From Arthrobacter sp. Marseille-P9274 (GTDB lineage: Bacteria > Actinomycetota > Actinomycetes > Actinomycetales > Micrococcaceae): DNA of 64,000 nucleotides. This document shows, one piece after another, positions 32,176-40,054 of the stretch (its first letter is position 1; the number at the start of each line of letters is the position of its first letter). Position numbers and translations under genes: made by a program. The notes under the pieces were generated by a model. It had not been told where the DNA came from. It worked only from the letters and a program-made list of their open reading frames with translations, and did no database searches. The stretch is taken from NCBI RefSeq assembly GCF_946892675.1, contig NZ_CAMPOV010000003.1, positions 434,001 to 498,000 on the forward strand, in the 5' to 3' direction.

Positions 32176-33177
32176 TCATACTCCCCACCGGATCGAGGGG
32201 GTGCACACGGGTGCATCCCACAGTTGCTTCAGTTCATCGTCAAGTTCGAGCACGGTCAGCGCAGCGCCGGCCTGGTCGAGGGAGGTCAGGTAATTTCCGA
32301 CCAGGCTGCGGACCGGTTTGTGCCCTTCTGCTTGGAGAGCGCGCTGGAATTCGCCGTAGAGCAGGTAAAGCTCGCTTTGGGGGGTGGCACCCATTCCGTT
32401 GACGAACACGAGCAGATCTGAGCCCGCGGCCGGCTGCAGATCCGTGAGTACTTCGCCGATCATCGTGGCGGCGATTTCTGCTGCACCGGATAACGGGACC
32501 CTTTGCCGTCCGGGTTCGCCGCTGATGCCTATGCCCAGTTCCATTTCTCCGTGCGGCAGGTCGAAGATCGGTTTGCCCCGCAGGGGCGGTGTACATGAGG
32601 AAAGACCAACGCCGAAGGTCCGGGCCCTGCTGTTGACCCTGCGGGCGATGTCGGCAACGGTGCCCAGGTCGTCGCCGCGCTCGGCAGCGGCACCGGCGAT
32701 TTTCTCTACCAGGATCGTCGCTCCCAAGCCGCGGCGGCCGGCGGTCCCGGGAGTGTCTTTGACGGCAACATCGTCATTGACGAGCACGGACTCGATCCGG
32801 ACGTCTGTGAACGCGAGCAGCTCGGCTGCCATCCCGAAGTTCATGACTTCGCCGGTGAAGTTCTTGATGATATGCAGCACGCCGGCGCCCGTGTCTGCAG
32901 CCTGGGTTGCTGCGATGATCTGGTCCGGTACAGGAGAGGTGAAGATCTCTCCTGGACAGGTGGCATCGAGCATGCCGACGCCGACATAGCCGTTGTGGAG
33001 CGGCTCGCAACCGGAGCCGCCGCCGGCAACCAGCCCGACTTTTCCAGGCGTGGGGCCCGAGGCGCGCGTGACAATACGATGCCCGGCATCAAATTGCACT
33101 AGGTCAGGGTGCGCGCCGGCAAATCCGGTCAGGTAGTCGGTGACGGCGTCAGCGGGATCGTTTAGGAATTTCTGCAT
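32176..33177 (-). CDS. DhaK-like kinase substrate subunit with all three active-site residues replaced
   Basis: A 333-residue Dak1-domain protein with normal length and fold markers. In ordinary DhaK the substrate carbonyl is held through GGGSGHEP (His56), NYTGD (Asp109) and GIGIHGEPG (His218, covalent hemiaminal; E. coli numbering). Here these read GGGSGCEP, NFTGEVMNF and GIGISGEPG, i.e. Cys, Glu and Ser. The codons are TGC, GAA and AGC, far from single-base typing errors, and the frame is otherwise conserved. It pairs with an intact DhaL, so a working kinase with a different substrate or chemistry is more likely than a dead enzyme. It sits at the end of the ABC transporter operon. Confidence 0.85.
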   Translation of the reverse strand: MQKFLNDPADAVTDYLTGFAGAHPDLVQFDAGHRIVTRASGPTPGKVGLVAGGGSGCEPLHNGYVGVGMLDATCPGEIFTSPVPDQIIAATQAADTGAGVLHIIKNFTGEVMNFGMAAELLAFTDVRIESVLVNDDVAVKDTPGTAGRRGLGATILVEKIAGAAAERGDDLGTVADIARRVNSRARTFGVGLSSCTPPLRGKPIFDLPHGEMELGIGISGEPGRQRVPLSGAAEIAATMIGEVLTDLQPAAGSDLLVFVNGMGATPQSELYLLYGEFQRALQAEGHKPVRSLVGNYLTSLDQAGAALTVLELDDELKQLWDAPVCTPSIRWGV

Positions 33178-33268
33178 GGTGGGTGGTTCCCCTCTGGCGG
33201 GTGACTGCGTGAATCGGAACGGGCGGGCCGCGGAAAAGGATGCGGGCCCGGCCGTTCCCGTTCAGTGT

Positions 33269-34438
33269 TCAGTAGGTCTTGGACGGGTGCATATTGCCTT
33301 GGATGTAGGCCTTGGCTGCGTCCACGTTTTCCTTGGTCACAACTTTGGTTGGCACCTCGATGACTTTTGCGACGGTTTCGCCGAGGACCACGCTGCGGAA
33401 GATCGTGTCGATGAAGGTCCTGCCCTGGTCTACAGAGCCGACATCGATGCTGGCGGTGAGTTTGCCTGCCTTGATGGCATCCATTCCTGATACCAGGCCG
33501 TCGGCCCCAACGATGACAACACCCTCGGAACCGTTCCACTGCTTCAGGCCGGCGGCATCGACGGCCTGGGAAGCACCCAGGGCCATGTCTTCATTTTCGC
33601 CGTATATGGCGTCGATGTCGCGATAGCGGGTCAGCAGGTCCTGGGCGGCGTTCAGGCCTTTGTCCCGGACATAGCCGCCGTCGGCGCTGCCGACGACCTC
33701 CAGCCCCGGATTCTCCTTAAGCGCCTGCTCGAATCCGATCTTCCGGGCCTTTGCCCAGTCCGAGCCCGAAGGACCCATAATCTGGATGATCTTTCCTTTG
33801 CCGCCGAGTGTCTTGGCTATGAAGTTGCCGGCCAGGTATCCGGACTGCCAACGATTGTCGTAGCCGATGTTGGAGACGGTCTGGACGTCTTCCTCGGGAT
33901 AGATTTCGACCGGCTGGTTGAACTGGAAGATTTTCGTCCCGCCTTCTGCCGCCTGCTGGTAAACGCTTTGCATGGTGGCGAAGTTTGCGCCGGTGCAGAC
34001 GAGAACGGCATCGAATTTGCGGGCGGTCCAGCCCCGGACGGTACTGATCTGTTGCTCGACGGCGTCGAAGTTTCCTGTGGGTGATGACCGCTCCCACTTC
34101 CACTGGACGCCGTAGGCCTTCTCTAGTTCGGCCATGCGGCCAAAGGCCGCCTTTTCCATCTGGTCATACCATTCGGACAGGATCGGAGGCGTCCATCCCA
34201 GTTGGAGGCTGCGTCCGTTGACCAGTTTCTTGACCTCCGCGTCGTAGGCGGCACCGCCGGCACTGGCCACGCCACCGCTGCCGCCGGCGCCTCCGGCAGC
34301 CGCGGTCGGGGTGCTGACCGTCGAGCACGCCGAGAGCAGCCCGGTCCCGGCCAGCAGACCGGCACCAATGCCCATCTGGGTCAGGATGTTCCGGCGGGAA
34401 TACCCGCCCTTGGCTTGATTTTTTTCGGTTGCGGACAT
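33269..34438 (-). CDS. Sugar ABC transporter substrate-binding lipoprotein (RbsB-type)
   Basis: A 389-residue periplasmic-binding-protein-like receptor. The N-terminus has a twin-arginine type start (GGYSRRNILTQMGIGAGLLAGTG) ending in the lipobox LLSAC, so it is probably exported folded and anchored on the membrane outside. A Gly/Ala/Ser linker is followed by a type I sugar-binding fold with FDAVLVCTGANFATMQS and IDAIYGENEDMALGASQAVDAAG. Related proteins bind ribose, xylose, tetritols or other polyols; the ligand here is unknown. Confidence 0.9.
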   Translation of the reverse strand: MSATEKNQAKGGYSRRNILTQMGIGAGLLAGTGLLSACSTVSTPTAAAGGAGGSGGVASAGGAAYDAEVKKLVNGRSLQLGWTPPILSEWYDQMEKAAFGRMAELEKAYGVQWKWERSSPTGNFDAVEQQISTVRGWTARKFDAVLVCTGANFATMQSVYQQAAEGGTKIFQFNQPVEIYPEEDVQTVSNIGYDNRWQSGYLAGNFIAKTLGGKGKIIQIMGPSGSDWAKARKIGFEQALKENPGLEVVGSADGGYVRDKGLNAAQDLLTRYRDIDAIYGENEDMALGASQAVDAAGLKQWNGSEGVVIVGADGLVSGMDAIKAGKLTASIDVGSVDQGRTFIDTIFRSVVLGETVAKVIEVPTKVVTKENVDAAKAYIQGNMHPSKTY

Positions 34439-34501
34439 GATGCGCCTGCCTTATCACTACGAAATGGGTGAGGTGGGATGTGCAGCGTCCGTGCTGCGGG
34501 T

Positions 34502-35524
34502 TCAGGTATGGACAAGTCGGGTCTTCAGCCGGGTCGAGCGTTCCCTGAGCAGGGTGCTGACCCGGTCGAAGACCACCGCGGCCAGAAGGACAGCTCCGGT
34601 GACGACCTGCTGCCAGGTTGAGCTGACTCCTGAGATGTTGATGGCGTTGGCCGTTATGCCCAGGACCAGTGCGCCGACGACGGCGCCGAAAGCGGTGCCC
34701 CTTCCGCCGGTGAGAGCAGCACCGCCGATGATGGCGGCGGCGATGGCCGCGATTTCGTATCCGATGCCCATGGTCGGGGCGACCGTAGAGGTCCGGCCGG
34801 CCATGAGCATCCCGGCGATTCCTGCCATCAGGCCGCTGACGACATAGGCCTGCACCTTGATGCGGTTGACGGGAACGCTGGAAAGCAGCGCGGCCTGGGG
34901 GTTGCTGCCGACACCGTAGGCATGGCGTCCGAACCGCGTCCATTTCAGCAGGATGCCGATGGCCAGCACCGCGGCGAAAGCTATGAGGATCGGGACTGTG
35001 ATGAACCCGAACGGCTGTTCCAGCCCCGCGATTACGTAGTACTCGGGCAGCATGTAACCGTTCATCGGCACCCCGTTTGTCCAGAGGAACAACAGACCGC
35101 GGGCGACTCCAAGCATGGCCAGGGTCGCGATGAAGTCGGGCAGGCCGAGCCTGGTGATCAACAGGCCGTTGATCAGGCCGAGGAAGGCTCCGGCCGCGAC
35201 TGCTGCCAGCAGGCCGATGATCAATGGCAGTCCGTGGAGGATGGTGTATGCCCCTACGGCGGCGCTGAGTCCCATGACTGAACCCACCGAGAGGTCGATA
35301 CCGCCGGTAATCAGCACGACCGTCATGCCGAGAGCCAGGAGCAGGACGAAGACCATTTGATTGGCGACGTTGCCGGCATTGGTCCCGGAGGCAAAGCCTG
35401 GGAATGTCACGGACATGATGATCACCAACGCGGCGACCAGGACCAACGCGCCGGAACTGGGGTTCTGCAAAGCTCGGCCCAGCCGGCCGGTCGGGGCATT
35501 CGTTCCTGTAATGGCGGCCATCAT
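34502..35524 (-). CDS. Sugar ABC transporter permease 2 (RbsC-type)
   Basis: A 340-residue membrane protein with about ten helices and the family segments LALGMTVVLITGGIDLSVGSVMGLSAAVGAY, GLPDFIATLAMLGVARGLLFLWTNG, VGSNPQAALLSSVPVNRIKVQAYVVSGLMAGIAGML and IAAIAAAIIGGAALTGGRGTAFGAVVGALVL. It starts with a four-base overlap on permease 1 and likely forms a heterodimer with it. Confidence 0.93.
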   Translation of the reverse strand: MMAAITGTNAPTGRLGRALQNPSSGALVLVAALVIIMSVTFPGFASGTNAGNVANQMVFVLLLALGMTVVLITGGIDLSVGSVMGLSAAVGAYTILHGLPLIIGLLAAVAAGAFLGLINGLLITRLGLPDFIATLAMLGVARGLLFLWTNGVPMNGYMLPEYYVIAGLEQPFGFITVPILIAFAAVLAIGILLKWTRFGRHAYGVGSNPQAALLSSVPVNRIKVQAYVVSGLMAGIAGMLMAGRTSTVAPTMGIGYEIAAIAAAIIGGAALTGGRGTAFGAVVGALVLGITANAINISGVSSTWQQVVTGAVLLAAVVFDRVSTLLRERSTRLKTRLVHT

Positions 35525-36654
35525 GCCTTCCTAGCGGTTGAGAGGGAAGATTCAGGTTTTTGCCCCGCGTCGCCCGTCTGATCAGCCGGCGGGGCGGCCT
35601 GCTGCGGATCCGGACCGGAAGCTGGCTCCCGGTCGGCCCGGTTCGCAGAGGACAGCACCCTCGGCCCCCGCAGATGGCCGGCGGTCCCGACGAGTTGGGC
35701 GGCGACCAGGCGCTGCAGACCGCGGTCGAAGGCGACGGCAATGACAATGCTGGCTCCGGTTACGATGTTGAACCACATTGGATCTACGCCGATAAGTTGC
35801 AGTCCTTGGCTCAGCGTGGCCAGGAACAGGGCGCCGACCACGCTCCGCCAGACACTGCCGCGGCCTCCCGAGAGGGCGATGCCGCCGAGTACGGCCGCTG
35901 CGATGGCGCTGAGTTCGTAGCCCTGTCCCAGCCCGGGCTGGACGGAGTTCAGATGAGATGCCAGCAGGACGCCCGCGGCTCCGGCCACAGTACCCGAGAT
36001 CAGGTAGACGCTGAAGGTGAGCCGACGGACGCTCAGGCCCGCAAGGAAGGAAGCTTCGCGGTTCGTGCCGACGGCGAAGAGTCCTCGCCCGAAGGAAGTG
36101 GCAAGCAGGATCCACTCGAGTAGCCCCACAACGGCCAAGGTGATCCAGAATCCGGTCGGAACACCAAGGAAGCTGCCTTTGGTCAGGGCAGCGAATGCCG
36201 GGGAGTCGATCCCGGTCAGCTGCACGTGGGAGGTAATGACTTGCAGGGCACCGGCACCGATGCTGAGACTGGCCAGCGTGACAATGAACCCGTTTATCTT
36301 GAGGACTGCGATAAAGAACCCGTTGATGGCACCGGTGACCACGCCCGTGGCAATGCCGGCCAAGATTCCGGATACCAGGGAAGCCCCGTTCATCAACGTC
36401 ATCAGGGTCATGGCCGCACTGAGTCCGGTCACTGAACCTACCGACAGGTCGAAGCCGCCGGTGATCAGGGTAAAGGTCATCCCGGCCGCCAACAGGATGA
36501 TGAACAGCGACTGGATGAGCAGGTTCCGGATGTTTTCTCCGGTCATGAAGAACGGAGAGGTGATGCTGAAGTAGAAGACCGCGGCGGCCAGCGCCAGTGC
36601 GATGGGAAGCCCGTCGATGGAAGCGGCACGAGTAAGGCGGTAGCGGATGCTCAT
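35521..36654 (-). CDS. Sugar ABC transporter permease 1 (RbsC-type)
   Basis: A 377-residue permease: LLAAGMTFTLITGGFDLSVGSVTGLSAAM, LKINGFIVTLASLSIGAGALQV, VGTNREASFLAGLSVRRLTFSVYLISGTVAGAAGVLLAS and LSAIAAAVLGGIALSGGRGSVWRS are typical of RbsC/XylH. It carries an unusual hydrophilic, Pro/Ala/Gln-rich C-terminal tail of about 50 residues after the last helix. The ATG overlaps the ATPase stop by four bases. Confidence 0.93.
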   Translation of the reverse strand: MSIRYRLTRAASIDGLPIALALAAAVFYFSITSPFFMTGENIRNLLIQSLFIILLAAGMTFTLITGGFDLSVGSVTGLSAAMTLMTLMNGASLVSGILAGIATGVVTGAINGFFIAVLKINGFIVTLASLSIGAGALQVITSHVQLTGIDSPAFAALTKGSFLGVPTGFWITLAVVGLLEWILLATSFGRGLFAVGTNREASFLAGLSVRRLTFSVYLISGTVAGAAGVLLASHLNSVQPGLGQGYELSAIAAAVLGGIALSGGRGSVWRSVVGALFLATLSQGLQLIGVDPMWFNIVTGASIVIAVAFDRGLQRLVAAQLVGTAGHLRGPRVLSSANRADREPASGPDPQQAAPPADQTGDAGQKPESSLSTARKA

Positions 36655-38279
36655 GCCATGTTCTCCTCACATGTGTTTACAGCCACCCCTGTGCTGCCGC
36701 GGGCGGCCATGGCCATGACGGCCTCTGCAGTTTCGTTCTCGGACTGTTCATTTCCGGGCCGCCCGACCCCGGGCAATTCGCCGACCAGCCGTCCCTCCCG
36801 CATGACGACGACACGGTCACTGAGGCCAAGCAGTTCAGGCAGTTCGGAGGAGATGACGACGGCCGCACCTCCTTTATCTACAAAGTCGTAGATGAGCCGG
36901 TAGATTTCGGCCTTGGCCGCAACGTCCACGCCTTGGGTCGGTTCGTCGAAAATCAGCAATGAGGGGTTACTGAAGAGGCACCGGGCCACGATTGCCTTCT
37001 GTTGGTTGCCTCCGCTGAGGTTGGTGATTTTCTGCTGCGGTCCGCTGGTCTTGATCCCCAGGTCTTGAATGTAAGCACGGGCCAGAGCTGTTTCACGGCG
37101 ACCGTCCAGAACACCCAGGGCGCGGGAAACCCTCGAAAGGTTGGAAACGGAGATGTTCTTCGCAACCGAGAGCGATCCCAGAATGGACTGCACTTTGCGT
37201 TCCTCGGGCACGAGCGAGATACCTCTTTTCATCGCCTCCCGGGGGCTGGCGATGTCGACCTTGCTCCCTTCGACAAAAATGCTGCCTCTGTCAGGCTTGT
37301 CGGCCCCGAGGATGACCCGGGCCAATTCGGTCCGTCCCGCTCCTGCGATACCCGCGATCCCCAGAACCTCGCCCCGGTTCACAGTCAAGGAGACCTCCCG
37401 CAGAAGCGGATACCGGGTGACTGCTTCCAGCCGCAGGTATTCGCTGGGCGGTGGCCGGTGTTCTCCCACACGGCCGTTGTGGACGGTTGTGTGGCCGGAG
37501 GAGCGCTTCCGTCCGACCATGAGACGGACGAGGGAATCGGCGTCGTGGTCGGCCGGGTCGACAGTCGCTACCCATCTGCTGTCACGCAGGACAGTGATCA
37601 CGTCCGCCAGGCCAAACAGCTCATCAAGGCGGTGGGTCACCCAGAGCAGGGCCACCCCCCGGTCGCGCAGCCGGGCCATGTGCCCGAAAAGCATCTGACG
37701 TTCGCCGTCTTCCAGACCCGAGGTCGGCTCGTCGAGGATGACGACCCTGGCGTCGAATGCCAGCGCCTTCAGAATCTGCACAACATGCTGTTTGAGAGCG
37801 CCCAGGCTGCCGGCCGGGCTGTCCAAGTCCTCGGCCGTCAGCCCGAACTCGCCGCTAAGCTCAGCAACACGGCGCCGCATGGCGGCCTCGTCCAGCAGGA
37901 ATTTGGACCGCCTGAGCTCGCGCCCGAAAAAGACATTCTGCACTACGGTCAGGTCAGGGGCGAGGGTCTGTTCCTGATAGATGGTGCTGATGCCCAGCTG
38001 CTGCGCCTGCTTCGGTCCTGCAAAACTGCGGGGCGTCCCATCCACCAGCAGCTCGCCCGAATCGGGTTGCTGGGTGCCGGACAGCAACCCGATCAGCGTT
38101 GACTTTCCCGCCCCGTTTTCCCCCAGAAGGGCATGAATCTCACCCGCCCGCAGCTGCAGGCTCACATCGTCCAAGGCAACGACGCCTGGATATTTTTTGC
38201 CCAACCCGCGCGCCTCCATGAGGACGGCAGGTTCCGCCTGCCCTTCTGGCGGGGCTGGTTCCACCGCGTTGTGGGACAT
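36651..38279 (-). CDS. Sugar ABC transporter ATPase (RbsA/MglA-type, two NBDs)
   Basis: A 542-residue duplicated ATPase. The first cassette has LLGENGAGKSTLIGLLSG and VVILDEPTSGLE. The second has a degenerate P-loop, GIAGAGRTELARVIL, with signature NLSGGNQQKAIVARCL and Walker B LLIFDEPTQGVDVAAKAEIY, the usual asymmetry of RbsA-like proteins. It energises the two permeases. First gene of the transporter-DhaKL operon; AAAGGAG precedes the ATG, and the 19-bp operator lies 60 bp upstream. Confidence 0.93.
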   Translation of the reverse strand: MSHNAVEPAPPEGQAEPAVLMEARGLGKKYPGVVALDDVSLQLRAGEIHALLGENGAGKSTLIGLLSGTQQPDSGELLVDGTPRSFAGPKQAQQLGISTIYQEQTLAPDLTVVQNVFFGRELRRSKFLLDEAAMRRRVAELSGEFGLTAEDLDSPAGSLGALKQHVVQILKALAFDARVVILDEPTSGLEDGERQMLFGHMARLRDRGVALLWVTHRLDELFGLADVITVLRDSRWVATVDPADHDADSLVRLMVGRKRSSGHTTVHNGRVGEHRPPPSEYLRLEAVTRYPLLREVSLTVNRGEVLGIAGIAGAGRTELARVILGADKPDRGSIFVEGSKVDIASPREAMKRGISLVPEERKVQSILGSLSVAKNISVSNLSRVSRALGVLDGRRETALARAYIQDLGIKTSGPQQKITNLSGGNQQKAIVARCLFSNPSLLIFDEPTQGVDVAAKAEIYRLIYDFVDKGGAAVVISSELPELLGLSDRVVVMREGRLVGELPGVGRPGNEQSENETAEAVMAMAARGSTGVAVNTCEENMA

Positions 38280-38338
38280 TCCGGCTCCTTTTAAAGATGG
38301 TTGGAAAAGTTGACAGAAAGGAAAGAGATAGGGTCAAA

Positions 38339-38357
38339 AGGTGATCAGGTGGTCTGA
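38339..38357 (-). promoter_or_regulatory. FadR-type operator, site 2
   Basis: AGGTGATCAGGTGGTCTGA, in the gap between the regulator gene and the ABC ATPase start. The neighbouring -10/-35 boxes are weaker here than at sites 1 and 3. Confidence 0.65.
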
Positions 38358-38424
38358 TCTCTTAGAATGCTGTGTGCCCCCGCGGGTGCCACCCTCGAGG
38401 CGTTTACCGGTGAAAAGGGATGGT

Positions 38425-39129
38425 CTAGCTGCCCATGGAGTGGATGATGTCCTGCTCCACTTCACGGAGGTGCTCGGTGACAGCTTCCTGGGCCGCTTCG
38501 GGGTCTCCCGCGAGTACCGCGTCCAAGATCTTCAGATGGCCTGCGTGGGCGGTTTCGCGCCGGCCGGGCAGGCCGATGACCTGGTGGGAGTACTCTTCGA
38601 AGAGCGGTCCGATGCTCTTTGAGAGTTCAAGGAGCAGCGGGTTTCCGCTGGCACCCGAAATGCCCTTGTGGAACTCCTTGTCCAGTTGCACGAACTCAGC
38701 GTCGCTGATTTGGGCGACGCCAGCCTTCTCCAGGATGTCCAGGAGTTTGTCGCGCTCGTCTTCGTCGATGCGCCCGGCCGCCAGGCCGGCCGCCTTGCAT
38801 TCGAGTGCCAGGCGGACTTCGAACAGGTCGGAGACCGTGTAATCCCCGGTCAGACGCATGTCTGCCGGACCTTTAAGGTTCCTTTTGTCGCTGATAACGA
38901 AAACGCCGACGCCGTGGTCGGTGCGCAGCAGCCCGTTGGCTTCAACCATCCGCAGGGCCTCGCGCATTGAGCTGCGTCCGACACCGAATTCATCGGCCAG
39001 CACGCGTTCGGGGGGCAGCTTGTCCCCGATACTGTAGCTGCCCTCGGTGATCAGCCGTTCCAGCTGCTCTGCCACTGAATCTGCCAGCTTGAGCCTCTGG
39101 ACCCGCTCGATAGGTTTGGTGGGGCACAT
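38425..39129 (-). CDS. FadR-subfamily GntR regulator of the sugar cluster
   Basis: A 234-residue regulator. The winged helix lies at residues 12-80 (LADSVAEQLERLITEGSYSIGDKLPPERVLADEFGVGRSSMREALRMVEANGLL), with an FCD effector domain in the C-terminal part (EVRLALECKAAGLAAGRIDEDE, QLDKEFHKGISGASGNPLLLELSKSI, HAGHLKILDAVLAGDPEAAQEAVTEHLREVE). It lies inside the cluster, and the 19-bp sequence at three cluster promoters has the GGTC/GACC character of FadR-subfamily sites, so it is the probable repressor, released by a pathway metabolite. Direct binding is an inference. Confidence 0.9.
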   Translation of the reverse strand: MCPTKPIERVQRLKLADSVAEQLERLITEGSYSIGDKLPPERVLADEFGVGRSSMREALRMVEANGLLRTDHGVGVFVISDKRNLKGPADMRLTGDYTVSDLFEVRLALECKAAGLAAGRIDEDERDKLLDILEKAGVAQISDAEFVQLDKEFHKGISGASGNPLLLELSKSIGPLFEEYSHQVIGLPGRRETAHAGHLKILDAVLAGDPEAAQEAVTEHLREVEQDIIHSMGS

Positions 39130-39303
39130 CGGCTGCTCCTAACTGCCCTGGCATGCGGTGAGGTCATGCGAGAGGTCTGGTGGTGTGAACACCTGAAACG
39201 TTACCTGCTGGTCTCGGATTTTGCCGCCGCAAGGACGGCTTGGGAAGTGCTGTCTTGCTGAAGGGGGCCGTCTCCCGCCGGAGCAGGAGACGGGCTCCGC
39301 ACG

Positions 39304-40026
39304 TCAGCTTCCTGATGCCTCGCGCCACGTCGAAACCTTCAAATGCGGAATCAGTTCCTCCCAGTCGTAGTCGCCTTCGTGGAAGTACTCGTGGGTGTTG
39401 TAGGTGCCGTCCATGGTGTCCTTGAGCGACTTGGGTCCCGGGAAGCCAATGAAGTTCCACCCCATCTGATCCTTGTTACCGCCGTAAACGGGATCGCAGT
39501 AGAACCCCTGGCGGGTGTGGAGGCACAGGGCCGGGAAGAAGGCCAGTCCCTCGTCAAAGGACCCCTGGAGGAAGGTAGTCACGGCTTCCTTCGTCCCGAG
39601 CGTGACCTTCCCGGGCTTAGGCGCACCGGAAACCGTCTCCAGCATGTCATCCTGGTCCGCTTCAGACAGTTCCTTGAAGCGGGCTCCCTTTTCCAGGATG
39701 GACCGGTCATCGAGGTCCCGGATCCCTTCGCGGTAGGTCTTCTGCATATCTGCCATCCGTGCACGCCAGGCGTCGGCGTAGCGGCCGCTGATCTTCAGGA
39801 AGCCGCTGCCGTCAGCGGCTGCGTAGACGTAGTCGATCCCGGACAGGTACCGGTCGATGAAGACGACGACCCGTGCCTCCCGCGCCCCCGGGTCCTGGTC
39901 CGTGGGAATGATCCGTGCGGTGGCCGCCTCAACGGTTTCCCATTCGTGTTCGGTGAAGAACAGGCCATCTGCGGTATCCGGATCCACCGGGGCTCCGATG
40001 ACCTCCCAGTCTGCTTTGAGCGTCAC
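39304..40026 (-). CDS. Gluconate 2-dehydrogenase subunit 3-family protein
   Basis: A 240-residue small subunit: FFTEHEWETVEAATARIIPTDQDPGAREARVVVFIDRYLSG, then GFYCDPVYGGNKDQMGWNFIGFPG, the signature of gluconate 2-dehydrogenase subunit 3 and FAD-glucose or fructose dehydrogenase gamma subunits. Those partners assist export and maturation of the flavoprotein; no clear Tat signal is visible on this one. It is 28 bp downstream of the GMC dehydrogenase gene. No cytochrome c subunit gene follows, so the electron acceptor is uncertain. Confidence 0.9.
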   Translation of the reverse strand: MTLKADWEVIGAPVDPDTADGLFFTEHEWETVEAATARIIPTDQDPGAREARVVVFIDRYLSGIDYVYAAADGSGFLKISGRYADAWRARMADMQKTYREGIRDLDDRSILEKGARFKELSEADQDDMLETVSGAPKPGKVTLGTKEAVTTFLQGSFDEGLAFFPALCLHTRQGFYCDPVYGGNKDQMGWNFIGFPGPKSLKDTMDGTYNTHEYFHEGDYDWEELIPHLKVSTWREASGS

Positions 40027-40054
40027 GATTTTTCTCCTTCGGACTTGGAAACGG

